Shown here: piece after piece, positions 39,008 through 50,971 of the stretch | Layout of the letters: every line of letters starts with the position of its first letter | Position numbering within the stretch: position 1 is the first letter of the stretch | DNA from: Psoroptes ovis | Taxonomy: Eukaryota > Arthropoda > Arachnida > Sarcoptiformes > Psoroptidae | Reading direction: 5' to 3' | Assembly: GCA_002943765.1 (NCBI GenBank) | Contig: PQWQ01000001.1 | Span: forward strand, 4,437,501 to 4,501,500 | Length of the DNA: 64,000 bases | Translations under genes and position numbers: made by a program | The notes under the pieces: model-generated | Databases searched by the model: none | Told to the model about the DNA's origin: nothing | Seen by the model: the letters and a program-made list of their open reading frames with translations, nothing else

Positions 39008-40663
39008 TCATAAATTATTCACTTCTTCTGGATAACGTTTCCGGTATGCATCAATCAATTGTGGATCGACTAAACAAATATTTTCCAATTGATTACCAAG
39101 TGTTACCCAATTCGGTTGTGTATTATGTTGACGGCCAAATAATTCAATTTTACGTGTACCAGGCGATAATCGTTCAATGATTCCATATATTTCATCTGGT
39201 TTATGACTGGTTGCACGAACTTCGGCCACAATCACATCACAATCAAGACTACGATTAATATTTTTTGGATTACCTTTTACACCGACCAAACAATGTTCTT
39301 TACCATGATTGATCCAATGTCCAGTACGACCAGTACGTATAATGCGCTGCAATTGATTCGTTTTCACCCATATCAGCTCATCACAACGTTCATAGCCCCA
39401 TAATTTTAAACATTCACGTCCCAATTCCATAGCACGTCCAGTAACCCATAAAAAAATTAGTCCTTCATCTTGAAGACAAGGTATGTTTAAATTGCGCATT
39501 TCATCATCAGACATAGTACCATATGGCAATTCCATATGAATATCCCATGGTGGATCAGCCATTACTACGGCAAATTTTCCTAAAATACTCATATCAAAGA
39601 AACGTAAATCACAACGTATCCATTGTGCTGGAAATAGATTTCTTTTGAATGGTTGTTCAGTAGCACTTGCTAATGTTTTTATTATATTATTTGCTGTCGT
39701 GAAATTGTTGTCATTATTCATGCTATTATCATTGATCAAGTCATCATTGGAATCATTATTATTATTAAAATTTTTCTTTTCAACTTTATAATGTACATAT
39801 TTACATGTATCCATATGAAAACATGTGTTTAAAAATGAACAATCACCCAACGATTCATCGGTATGTTTTTGTATTATCTTCAAAAAATGTATACGTTCAC
39901 ATGGTTCAGTTGTGTTATTTGATCGCATACATTCTTCAGGTGTACCATGTGTACAGAATTCTTTTACATTTGGATTCAATGAACGAAATTGTTCATTTAA
40001 TGATAATTCTTTGGCCGTTGGTTTCGATAATAATCTCTGTATTTCTTCAGAATTTTTTTGATTTTCTTTTTCGATCGTTGATTGTAATGATAATATACAT
40101 TCAAGTGAATCATTTTTATTATCATTTGAATGAAATTTTTTCGATTTTGAATTACTATTATCTAAATCTGATGATTGTAAATTTGAACTATCAAAAGATC
40201 TTTTAAGATTATTATTGATTGATTCAGATTTATCACTCAATAATTGTTTCAATGAATCATAAGCGATCGATTCAATGATTACGTTTTTTTCATCATCATC
40301 CTGATCAATGGTTTTATTAAGTTTGATTAAATTTTTTGTTGAAAACTTATTTAATAATTCTCGAATCGTTTTTCGATCAATTTCATTCTTATCATTAATG
40401 TATGATAGGATTGCCATCAAATCGACTGGAAATGTATCAATCTTGTTGCATAAAATCTCAATTAATTTATTTTCAATTTCAATCACTTGATCGTTTTGAT
40501 TTGTCGATGTTTGTGAGATTGGTGAAATTACGGAGCTGCTGGCAACCGATGGCGATGATGATGATGATGTCACATTTAGAATATTTTCACGTTTTCTTTT
40601 CCATTGTTGAATTTTTTCTGTGATTAAATTTTGTCGTTTTTGTATTGCTTGTAATTCATTCAT
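39008..40663 (-). CDS. METTL3: METTL3, catalytic subunit of the mRNA m6A methyltransferase
   Basis: This transfers a methyl group from S-adenosylmethionine to adenosine N6 in mRNA, in the nucleus, as a heterodimer with METTL14. A single uninterrupted frame of 551 codons starts at the ATG 40663 (human 580 aa). The N-terminal helix and Ser/Asn-rich linker precede the CCCH zinc-finger pair, which contains KHTDESLGDCSFLNTC and HMDTCKYVHY. The catalytic DPPW is at residues 370-373 in VMADPPWDIHMELPYGT, followed by the RNA-contact loop IIRTGRTGHW and the conserved NHGKEHCLVGVKGNP. All key motifs are intact. The CDS has no intron, unlike most neighbours. A CTCF-like site lies about 110 bp upstream. 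Confidence 0.97.
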   Translation of the reverse strand: MNELQAIQKRQNLITEKIQQWKRKRENILNVTSSSSSPSVASSSVISPISQTSTNQNDQVIEIENKLIEILCNKIDTFPVDLMAILSYINDKNEIDRKTIRELLNKFSTKNLIKLNKTIDQDDDEKNVIIESIAYDSLKQLLSDKSESINNNLKRSFDSSNLQSSDLDNSNSKSKKFHSNDNKNDSLECILSLQSTIEKENQKNSEEIQRLLSKPTAKELSLNEQFRSLNPNVKEFCTHGTPEECMRSNNTTEPCERIHFLKIIQKHTDESLGDCSFLNTCFHMDTCKYVHYKVEKKNFNNNNDSNDDLINDNSMNNDNNFTTANNIIKTLASATEQPFKRNLFPAQWIRCDLRFFDMSILGKFAVVMADPPWDIHMELPYGTMSDDEMRNLNIPCLQDEGLIFLWVTGRAMELGRECLKLWGYERCDELIWVKTNQLQRIIRTGRTGHWINHGKEHCLVGVKGNPKNINRSLDCDVIVAEVRATSHKPDEIYGIIERLSPGTRKIELFGRQHNTQPNWVTLGNQLENICLVDPQLIDAYRKRYPEEVNNL

Positions 40664-40771
40664 TTTGAATTGTTCGTTATTTTTTGTATTAAGATTTCAA
40701 ATCAAAAATGTAAAACAGAAACATATAAACATATTGATTTCATGCAACATGTACGAGGCAATTGTGATCAG

Positions 40772-40783
40772 TGATTAGATGGC
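40772..40783 (+). promoter_or_regulatory. AGATGGC-type 12-mer upstream of METTL3
   Basis: TGATTAGATGGC lies 109 bp upstream of the METTL3 ATG. It is the weakest of the CTCF-like set, sharing the TAGATGGC core only. Confidence 0.25.
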
Positions 40784-40838
40784 TGTGTGTTCACATATCA
40801 AGATGTGAGTGGCTTGTTTCTACCTGTTAGTCAATTTT

Positions 40839-41143
40839 AACCCAATGAGGTTTCATCTAATAACAAACCAAAACCACTATTTCCACCTAAAAGTCTACTT
40901 CAACCCTATAAGGTTTATCTGAAAACAGTGATTCAGGCGATATCGCCCGCCACCGGGCGATTTAGCGATTCAGATGGGCGATGATGATCCCAGGCGACTA
41001 TTTCGATCGATCGATCTATTGGAGTCTAATAGGATTCATATCAAAACAAACCAGTCGGCTATTTCGAAGCATTGATCTATTTCAATCTAATAGGGTTCAT
41101 TTCAAAACAAACCACTATTTTGATCGATCAATCAATCAATAGC
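40839..41143. repeat. Degenerate tandem repeat, about 61-bp unit, four copies
   Basis: Copies begin near 40839, 40911, 41023 and 41084. The unit is roughly CTAATAGGGTTCATTTCAAA, then ACAAACCACTATTTCGATCG and ATCTATTTCA. The last two copies are most alike, the first is most diverged, and the second is enlarged by the GGCGAT-rich block at 40935-40998. No coding frame runs through it. Confidence 0.75.
40935..40998. repeat. GGCGAT-rich nested palindromes
   Basis: Within 64 bp the hexamer (G)GGCGA(T/C) or its complement occurs about six times. ATCGCCCG (40942-40949), CCAC and CGGGCGAT (40954-40961) form a perfect 8-bp stem. GGCGATATCGCC (40937-40948) is itself a palindrome. The block is much GC-richer than its surroundings. 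Confidence 0.75.
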
Positions 41144-41278
41144 CAGAAGATAGTAATTTAAATTCAAATTCAAATTCTAAAAATTCCAAATGTAATTTCT
41201 GTGTTTTGTGCTTTTATTTATCAAAATAAATTTTCCCCAAATTATTCAAAGTTGATATTCTCAAAATAAAAAAATATT

Positions 41279-42515
41279 TCAAGAAAACTTAGACATTTTC
41301 AACTCCATCAATTTATCATGCATCATTTTTTCATCACCAGAATGTTCATTTAATGGAATGTTTAATGCTTCTTGAAGATATTCTTCAGCTTTTTCTTCTT
41401 CATTTAATTGTAATAAAATTTGCACCAAATGAAATAAATTTTCTTTCCATCTTGGCTTTAAATGATATGCTTTTAAAAAATACTGTAAGGCATCTTCATT
41501 TGTGATTGTTGGTAAACTTTCACCGATTAGCATACTTCCTAACTTTCTTTCAGCCCATGATAATGCTAATATTTCTAAACAAAATCGACCAGCTAAGTAA
41601 TACAGTGTTGGATCATCATCTTTCAATGATAATGCAATATCTAAATGATTTTTAAATTTTATACCATTCTGTACTTTCTCTCTCATCGAAACAAAATCCT
41701 TAAGACAACCGATTGATATGGCATACCATTTATGGCAATTAGCATCTTTATCATTTAGTTTCAAAGCTTTTTCAGCCATTTCAAATGATTCATATAATAA
41801 TTTTTTTCTTGATTCTTCATCATTAATATATTCGTTTGTTTTACTCAATAAATGTGCTGCTTTTGATAGTCTCCATAGCAGCTCAGTTTCATCATTATGC
41901 TGAATATTGAGAAAAAAATTGAAAAAATTATCAAAAATCACATTGATATTGGAAAAAGACATACATTTGTATAATTTTCCTTCAAATAATCATAAATATA
42001 TTGCACATCTGGTGAGTCCGATTCAAATAACTCATCAATTCGTTGATAATCAATTGATTTATCTCCATTGATATTGTCATCGATTTCATCTTTTATACTA
42101 CAAGAAATTATTAATGTATTGTCTTGATAATTATTTTAAAAAAAACTTACATTTCTGCTGTATCATAAAATTGATCCGTTTGTATATCTTGAAATTCATC
42201 AGATTCTGTTGATTCATCACTAGTATTCATCTGTTTTATCTTAACATTATTATCGCTTAATTTTTGTTCAATTGAATTTAATTTTTCATAAAGGCGATTG
42301 AATTCTTTTTCAAATTCATTTCTAAATGATTTCATATCATCATCTGTTTCATCAATGTCATCATGTCGTATGAATCTTTTACGCCTACCACGTTTATTAT
42401 CACCATCATAATTGTTTATCGTCCAAATACTTGTAGCATAACCGAATAATATACCACAAACAAAGCATAGAATACCGGTGAACAATAATTTATTTGACAT
42501 TTTGCTCAATTTCAT
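41279..42515 (-). CDS. Regulator of microtubule dynamics (RMDN/FAM82) family protein, membrane-anchored
   Basis: Exons 42151-42515, 41965-42097 and 41279-41899 join to 372 residues. A single N-terminal membrane segment (about residues 10-29, LLFTGILCFVCGILFGYAT) is followed by basic residues (KRGRRKR) and a coiled-coil/acidic linker. The TPR-like RMDN domain follows, with LLWRLSKAAHLL, ANCHKWYAISIGCLKDF, KNHLDIALSLKDDDPTLYYL, then GRFCLEILALSWAERKLGS. RMDN3 (PTPIP51) has the same order and tethers mitochondria to the ER through VAP proteins. Here QFYDTAE, after an acidic tract at residues 115-121, looks like an FFAT motif. RMDN2/3 is a better fit than RMDN1, which lacks the N-terminal anchor. 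Confidence 0.85.
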
Positions 42516-42711
42516 TCAAATAAAATTTTCATCTTTTTATTCAACTTTTGTTTGTTTACTTCACATACTAAAATATTGAATTCTCAACAACAAACAAAAC
42601 GAAGAAGTACATTTCATAAATTGAGTGATTAGAAAATTTTAAGAAATCAATTTTATTACAAAAAAAATTAGTTATTAAATTAAAAATCTATTATTAAGAA
42701 GAAAAAAGGAT

Positions 42712-45268
42712 TCATCTTATACGAGATTTCCATGACAAACTCATGAATGCTAATAGACGCATCGCAAATATTAGCACGATTAATGCAATTATATCAAGAT
42801 AGAGATTTGATGGATTGAAACTCAATTCTTCGATTACAGATATTCCTTTAGTTAGACAACGTTGTTCAACATCCTTATCTTCGATAATGTTATTGGCTTG
42901 TAATGGATTAACTATGAATGAAGATGAATTAGAGGGCTGACTATCAATGTTTGAAGCAGCTGCGTTGCTTGTGCATGTGATATTATCAATATTTATCCAT
43001 TGTGTAATGATTAATGCTTCATTACCGTAATAAAACCATGAAATATATTTAAATAATTCGAAATAAATTGGTATTGTGCTATTATTAATGAAAAAACCAC
43101 CAAATAATAATAATGGTAATATTAATGGCGATGATAATGCTATTGCCATTTTAGTTGATGATGATAAACATGATATCATATAACCTATTCAATAGAAGAG
43201 AATGATAGGTCGAGCATAATGAAGATCATGATATACTTACCAAATGAAATTCCACAATTAGCGATCAAATTTGATATAAAAACAAACATTAAAAATGAGT
43301 CCCAGACAGGATTCAGTCCGATCATGTAATAAAGTATAACGACTAATAGTGTTGGAAATATAATCTGATAAGGTAATTCTGAAAACATTTTAGCTAAGAA
43401 ATATGCATCAACACGATACATCCCATTATTGTATTCACGTAAAAATATTGGCAGTTCACTGCAAAATGTCTGTAAAAAGAAAAGATTGATGATCAATTAG
43501 AATATTCAATCAAATATGAAACTTACATTAATTACGGAAAAAACGTTCATAAATGTTAAATTAATTATCAGAATGAAAATAGCGCCATTGATATTCATTA
43601 TTCCTTTTTGATTTAATTCTTGTCTCCAATAAACAATACCTAATAATATTGCTACAGTTAATGTTTGTGAAAATTTTATACGTGTTATCATTGGCTCGCG
43701 AATATTTGATGTGAATGAACGCCATAATAATGCTAGAAATTGTTCTAACCATGAAGCTTTGTAAATTATTGATTTTGTATTCGGTTGAACAATCATTTCG
43801 GTGGATGAATTATCGATATGATTTTCATTGATCTCATTGTAGATATCATGTTTTTTAAATTCTGAACAAATTCGCTATAAACAAGAAACGAGGATATTTC
43901 AGGATGTTTTTACAATAATCAATATTAGACCTTACATTTATTTTTTGTAAACATTCTTCTTTTGATCCCGGTATTATCGAAATTTGCCTTAAATAATAAT
44001 CAGCTGGATTGAAATTCATTGGACAAACAAATCCAAGAGAACTAAAAAATTGATTTGCTTGATCTTTGATTAGACAAAAAAAAATCACAGATAGTAAATT
44101 GATAAAATATATCATTCATAAATCTATTTATATACCTAGATTGCCAATGAATGCTAATTTTCCTTGTGTAAGCAATAATATTTTATCAAATAATATAAAT
44201 ACTTCTGATGATGGTTGATGTATTGTACAAACAACTGTACGACCTGATTGAGCCATTTTTTTCAAAATTTTGACAACACTTTCAGCTAAATAAGAATCAA
44301 GGCCAGAGGTAGGTTCATCACAGAATAATAATGATGGATTAGTTAACATCTAATTTATAAATAAAAGAAAAATTGAAACTATAGATTTAAATATTGATAA
44401 AAATTATATTACTTCAGCTGCAAACGAAAGTCTTCGACATTCGCCAGTAGAGATTCCAGAGCCAATAATATCATCATATCGATTACCTATTCGATGATCA
44501 GCACAATTGGTCAATTCTAACTGTAAAGTCGATAGAATCATTGAAATTTATTTGAGTTTAAAATTTAAAAATATTTACCTCTGTGATTATTTCTTCAATA
44601 CGACGTTTTCTTTCATTATCTGTACATTTTCTTCTATCCATACGTACTAGTGACTATTAAATTTTATGAAATTACATGAAAATTCAAATCATATTAAATT
44701 ATTAATAATTAATACCATGAATAGAAGATATTCTTTTACAGTTAGCATAGGAACAAATAAATCTCCTTGTTGTACATAACCAGATAATGATTTAATTGTA
44801 TCGATTTGTGCACGATGACGATTTATCAATACGATGCCTTCATGACTATATTGGCTTAAATTTCTTCCAGTCAGTGTATTCAATAGGGTTGTTTTACCTG
44901 AGCCGCTAAATTATTACGTGAAATTAATAACGAAATAGATCATAATCAAATTACCTTGGGCCCATGATTGCTAATAATTGACCAGGTTTAACGCTGCCTG
45001 AAACTGAATCTAATATTTGGGTTGGTGTAGTGCCACGACGAAAACATAATCGGCGTTCTGAACGTGTCCATACTGAAATCTGTTGCCAACTTAATTCCAC
45101 TGTAGTCAAATGAGCGACAAAATTATCGTCTTTGCTAATCTTGGCATTTATAATGATTGGAAGAAATAATAAATTAATACAAATTATATCGAGTAGAAAA
45201 GGGATATTATTTCAATTTTTCTATATTACTTGAATTTTTTGATTCATTTCTATTAGATTCCGATCCAT
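42712..45268 (-). CDS. ABCG half transporter, White type
   Basis: Ten exons (45230-45268, 44955-45139, 44716-44905, 44579-44653, 44413-44520, 44136-44349, 43936-44063, 43527-43874, 43241-43469, 42712-43184) give 662 residues, the usual half-transporter size. The N-terminal ATP-binding domain has Walker A GPSGSGKTTLL, split by an intron, Walker B LLFCDEPTSGLDS and the H-loop TIHQPSSE. The signature reads SGISTGECRRLSFA instead of the common LSGGE. The C-terminal membrane domain (KGIMNINGAIFILI, CSELPIFLREYNNGMYRVD, LLFGGFFINN) and NFNPADYYLRQISIIPGS follow Drosophila White closely. The protein must dimerise to work. White in flies imports pigment precursors; the substrate here is unknown. Confidence 0.92.
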
Positions 45269-46380
45269 TTTGATTTTTTGAATTTTTATTCAATCTTTTC
45301 TTCTTTTTTCTTTAATTATACATATGATACTAATTATATGTTTGTAATAAAAAATAATATCAATAACAATGTATCATTCGTATCGTAAAATGAATATTAT
45401 ATTTCATTTTTCATTGTTTATCATTGTCGAAAAGAAAAAAATGGGTGTTAATGATTGATTGTAATTGATTGGGCAAAAAACATATCAAAATTTTCAATCA
45501 ATACATGTTTTATTTACATGGTTCAATAGATTTTGAAAATTTTATTTTAAAAAAAAAGACAATATGATTATCTTATCGCTTGAATGATAAACGATTTGTT
45601 GATATCATCGCCATCGATATTTTGGGGCGAAAAAAAAAGGATGAAAGATCTGCTTGATTTGATTGGATTAATAGATTTGATAATTAACAAAAGATTATGG
45701 GTGAAAAAACGAAACAACGAAAAAAAAATTATTCGATTTATGCGAGGTACAATTCGTAAAGGACGACCGCAAATTTTTTTTTTTTAAATTGCGAAATATT
45801 TTCAAAATAATTAATTTTTAAAAATTCAATTTCGACCATTATCATGATAATTTAAACTTTATTACAATAAAATGAACAAATTCTGAAATATTTATATATA
45901 TGTATAAAATGAATAATAAATAATGAAAATGGAATGTTTTCGTTTAAAATTTGTTGAAGCGAAAAAAAAAATTGAAGTCAATTCATGCGTGTTTGTTCAT
46001 GATGTTTTCTTTTTATTTTTTTCCGTTATAATTGATTAATATCAATTAATTAAGTTGATCATAAGTCACTTATATTCATACTTATATCATAATATTGTTA
46101 TAAACGATGTGTTATTCGTTTTAGAATAAATAAATGAGCCGAAACACCCGATATCATTGGTTATCGTTATCAGTATATAAATTTTCTTAAGATAAACCGG
46201 TAATTTGATATTTTTCAAAAGAAAAATTTCTTATAAAATTATTCATATTTCCTATTTGATGAATGATTGGATAAACATGAACATGATTCAAGTATGAACA
46301 TTCAAAAAAAATATACAATTGGAAATATTTTATATTGTTTGAGATTCAATTGAGAAAAAAATCCGTTTACCATTGATTTA
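45269..46380. other. Upstream region of the ABCG gene and 3' end of the kainate receptor gene
   Basis: The sequence is AT-rich with poly-A/T runs and no supported coding exon. A 67-codon plus-strand frame at 45584-45787 has no recognisable motif and is probably chance. TTAATCAATTAATTAA-like palindromic sequence sits near 46040. The ABCG promoter is probably in the first few hundred bases. Confidence 0.6.
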
Positions 46381-49300
46381 TCAATAAACTGATGAAAATT
46401 CTGGACCATAATTTGGTGGACTATAATCATAATGTTCAGGATAAATTTCTTCATTCAATTTTTTCTTAACATTTTTCGTTTTACTTTGACATGCGAATGC
46501 AAATTTAAGATCACGTATCATTTCTTCGAATATCGATTCCTTTAAAATTAAATGAACAGAAAAAAAAGGAATTAAAATAGAAATTAAATGATTAATTGAA
46601 TGACATACATGTGAATCTCTACGTGCTTTCCAAACAAATTCAAATATTGCGACTAAAAATGAAAATGATAATCCACCTAATAACACAACAAAAACACCAC
46701 CAACATGATCAATACTTAAATTATTGACTGATGATGATTTTTTCGTTTCCTCTGTACATTGTCCACCACCTTTTTTCTGTTTCCACCAACGTTCTTTGAG
46801 CTGTAATAGCACACCATTCTCATGTAATTTCAGAATAGCATGCGATAATGGATTACGATATGGTGAATCTTTACGCGTTGCAATACCATAACCTTTATTG
46901 TCTAATAGGCCACCGATTTGTGTTAAATTACAATCACGTTCAATGACATATTCGATTGATGCTGATTCCATCAAATAAGCATAGTTTCCATTACTTTTTT
47001 TCACACGTGCAATACCTTCAGCATTTGATTTTGTGAAAACATGTGGACGACTTTGCATAAATTGCCACATACGTTTATAAACAGGTATATTTGATTCACT
47101 GAAAAAAGCTTTTGTCGAACCACTTTTTAGGCAGCCATATTCGATTTGTGTTTGTCCGGCTAAACCTTCAGCATTTTCAATTGGATATACAACTTTTTCA
47201 ACAGTCAAAAAAGCAGCTAAATTAGCAGTATAAGATGATATCATGATCAGTGTAAAAAAATACCAAATCGCCGCTATTGTTCGTGTGGACATGGCTCTGT
47301 TTGAAATAACATCGAAATATGATAATCATGGAAAATATTTTGATTATTAAAATAATTACTTTGGTGCAACTGCTGAACCTTGTTGCATCATTGTACCGAT
47401 TGTAAATGAAAAACTATTGATTAAACTGAAATTGTTTTCAAGAACATTATCCTCTTGACGACATGGATGTGGATCATCCCATTCATATGGTGTCAATCTA
47501 CCAATTACGAACAATATTGTACTAACACTAATATATGCAGCTAATACATAAATCCAAACAATATTTTGAAATGGTGATAAAAATGAAAATAATGTTGTTA
47601 CTTTCGTTGTTGGCTTTTTGAACAATATGCTGATACCAGTATTCATAAATGGCTATAGAAGAATTTATAAATAAATATGGTTTCAAAATATGAATCACAT
47701 CAATCATACCTGTGTAAAGTCGACAGCTTCTTCACGTTTCGATGTGATCGTTAAATCGACAATGGCAATATCAGATTCATTGCGTATCAATTCACCAATC
47801 ATACCATTCCATTCACCTTTTTCATCTTTGATACCGTATGCACCATCCGATACTAATTTGAAACGATACTTGAAACCCATCAATCTCGATAACTCTTCAA
47901 TCAGGTCAACAGCAAAACCTTCAAACTGTTCATTCCCACTACGTTCAACTGCTGATTCTTTTAACATTGTGTATGGTTCACTGATGATTGTCGTAACGAT
48001 CAATGATATATTTTGCATTGAAATGGCTGAATAATGATCACTCCATTGTTCGTACATTGTAAGGCTAGTATCGTTTGGCGATGATGTTTGCTTCCATTCA
48101 CCGATTTTCATGAAACCATCGATCGTAATTGTCATAACATCTAATGAAAAACTTGTACGATAACCTAATTGATCGAAATCAACTAAGCCTGTAATACCAC
48201 GAAATGCAACCGGACGCATATAATTTATTAATGAGCTACCATATAACCAAGGTGTACCACTATGACATGAGATAGGTTGTATACCATCAACTGATTGACT
48301 TTGATCTAAATCTTGTAATGCTGTCGATAATAAACGAATTCCATCATATATTAATGCTGATTCGGTCTACGATGAAACAATTTAAGAATTAGGACAGATT
48401 TTTAAAAAGATTCTTATTTACCAAAATACTATTCGGTTTTTCCAAATCATACATATGTAAATGTTTCGTCAATTCAGTCCAATTTCGCATTATATTCAAC
48501 AATTCCGGACTATTGTCATCAACAATCCTTAATGAGGTTATTTTTGTACGACCAAATTTAAAATCTTCTAAATTCATTGTATGTAAATCCTATTTGATTG
48601 AAAAAAAAATTTAATTATTTCAAAATGATTAAAATCAAACAATAAAAAATGCTTACCAATGATGTTATTAGAAAACTATGCGATTCAGTCATCATTCCAA
48701 CTTGCTGTGCCTAATTTTAGTAAATGTGTTAATATGATAATCATTTATGATTGAATATCTTACATGTCTCAGCACCATCAATAAATTTTCTCGTTTAACA
48801 TCAAGGATAATATTTTTAACTTTTGCTTTATTCACTTCCCAAAATGTATCTCTATATGGACGATCTGGATCAAATTGATATAATTTAATTTTCCAATCAC
48901 ATTTCTGAGCATCTTTGAAAAAATTCTGTAAACGTATTATGCCTTCATTATTTTCATAAACAATGGCAAATGTATCCCAATTCCATGCTTTAACTAGATC
49001 AACATATGCTGATGATAGTACTGATGGTTGTGGATAAAGATTAATTGATAAATCATCACGATGTAATTTGAAATCCCAACGTGTTTCAATGTGTGGTATC
49101 TCTAATGCATCACAAATTGATTGTGTATGAGCAGAACTAGGTGAATAACCTAATGGACCAAATAATGCTACAACACCTTTTTCAAGTAGATCGCAGACTA
49201 TTTAAATAAATTATAGCAAATAGAAGCAAACAATTATAAGCTAATTAATCGGATTTTGAATCATATCGAAATACCTTTTTTATTTGCATGAAAACTATCA

Positions 49301-49630
49301 AAATAATCAATTGATTTAACTTGAGCTACTAATTTTGTCCTTGATAATATTGTTTGATCATCATTTATATTATTGACAGCTAAACGAAATATAAATTCTT
49401 CTTCACGTTGTTCAGGCGTGAATAGACCACCTAAAGGCAAATATTTAAAAAAATTAGTAAAAGTCAATTAAATAGTTGAATAGTAAAAGTCAATTATCAA
49501 AAAATATACCTATTTGTATTGATGATGGTAAACAATCGATGATCGATGAATGTATATAAAATATCAATATCAGTACAGTCAATTTTAAAAATTTTAAAGG
49601 CAATATTAAATGATACTGGATCATGATCAT
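46381..49630 (-). CDS. Kainate-type ionotropic glutamate receptor
   Basis: Nine exons (49510-49630, 49275-49430, 48764-49197, 48657-48710, 48422-48589, 47710-48366, 47360-47652, 46609-47296, 46381-46539) give 909 residues. A signal peptide precedes CLPSSIQIGGLFTPEQ. The amino-terminal domain follows, then S1 (SEPYTMLKES, EGFAVDLIEELSRLMGFKY), M1, the pore loop SFTIGTMMQQGSA, the gate SYTANLAAFLTVEK and S2 (YLMESASIEYVIERDCNLTQ). M3 and a short tail ending YGPEFSSVY complete it. The ligand-contacting Arg of S1 (TITSKRE) and Glu of S2 (LMES) are present, whereas the usual Pro before them (APLAIT in GluK2) is Asp (VDLTIT). The genomic Q/R-site codon is Gln, so an unedited channel would be calcium-permeable. 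Confidence 0.95.
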
Positions 49631-50296
49631 TCATTTATTATTGTTTGAAAAAAAAAAAATTGAAAACAAACACAATTCAATACAATTAAACGGAATTAAA
49701 TTGAACAATCTAATTATGAAATCTATATTTGAATCTATCGTTGATTTACAATAAATAAATAATAAATAAGATTGAATTTTTAGTTAATCTAAATCAATCA
49801 TTTTTTTTTAGATGGTAGTAAACAATCAGATGATTTTTTTTCAGGGTATAAAAAGTAAATAATATTTGACAATGATGGTAATAATCTCAAGTTATTTATT
49901 TATTTAGTTTTAATTTCAGGGTTCCAAAATATGGATATGTTTCATGTATATTTAAGAAATTATATATATAAATTGACATCAAAAACAAACAAGTTCGTAT
50001 GTAATGAATATATGTGTGTGTGTGTGTGTGTTTAAAATATTGAAGTATATATTTTAAACATCAATTTTCATGCATGAATTCGGTGATTACCCCTCATTGT
50101 TTTTCCTGTTCATATTTGACCGTATTTTTTTTTCTCCGAAATCACTTCACTTTTACTTATGTAACATCATGAAGATGTTAACTTTTATTTATTTATTTTT
50201 TTTCACATCAAAGATGCTGCTATATGATCATACTTCATGTAATCACGAGTAGTATATATATCATCGAACTGGATTTATGCTAAATAGTTTTAATAG

Positions 50297-50803
50297 TTTG
50301 TGAGCCCAAACAAAGTTAGTTTTGCCAATGACGTATTGGAATGGGAATTTGTTGGAACAATTGAAACATCATCGGCGTCTCTGATTACTTCAATCTGGAA
50401 TCTTTGAGAATAGATCTATTTCAAAAAAGTGTTGAAAGTGCAAATTTTTTTGAAAATGATTTTTCATTTGTTTCATTGCAATTGCGTAAATCATTTCGGG
50501 ATATACTTTACATTTCAATTCTTTATCATTTAATAATTCAAATCATCATCATCATCATTATCATTATTACAATGATAATATATAAAACATAATTACATTA
50601 TTGTTATCATCATTATCAATTCATAGTTTTCTACTAACGAATATATTCCCACTGAAATTCAAAATGCTGATGTTTCGAATGACAGTCATTTTAATGAAAT
50701 TCAAATGAAGACAAGAGCAAATGCACAAATGAAGATGCGGCCACGGGATGTGCCAGAAAACAATGATGCTAATGAGATTGTTCTATTTACTTTCATTCTT
50801 TGA
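50297..50803 (+). pseudogene. Disrupted coding-like sequence of unknown origin
   Basis: Three adjacent segments read like protein but not in one frame. Segment A (50297-50407) encodes SPNKVSFANDVLEWEFVGTI and ends at a stop. Segment B (50404-50592, shifted frame) encodes FQKSVESANFFENDFSFVSL then QLRKSFRDILY. Segment C (50627-50803, frame of A) encodes NEYIPTEIQNADVSNDSHFN, later MRPRDVPENNDANEIVLF. Codon use and complexity are unlike the surrounding repeats. A frameshift plus stops suggests a decayed gene, though unrecognised splicing cannot be excluded. I recognise no family. Confidence 0.35.
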
Positions 50804-50971
50804 ACTCTAGGAACTTATGTCTAAGACTTATCTTATGCCGATTATCAGTGTTATTTGATCGATTAACAAAATTAGTAGTAGAAGACACACGGAATTTTGT
50901 ATTGTATTATTATTTGTATTGTTCCCGCCGAGATGTTTTTAAATGATTAACCGTTTATTCAAGACTTTGTT

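Larger units (their letters stand above)
40664..41278. other. METTL3 upstream / RMDN downstream region with a degenerate tandem repeat
   Basis: This 615-bp gap holds the METTL3 promoter and the 3' end of the upstream RMDN gene. It is dominated by the tandem repeat at 40839-41143 and its GGCGAT-rich insert, described separately. Confidence 0.7.

Noticed and set aside
39805..40206. 133-codon plus-strand frame
   Set aside because: It is antisense to METTL3, whose frame is intact and conserved.
40937..40961. The GGCGAT palindromes as a microRNA precursor
   Set aside because: The stem is only 8 bp with a 4-base loop, too short for a miRNA hairpin.
45584..45787. 67-codon plus-strand frame between the ABCG gene and the kainate receptor gene
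   Set aside because: It has no motif and no plausible partner exons; chance occurrence is likely.
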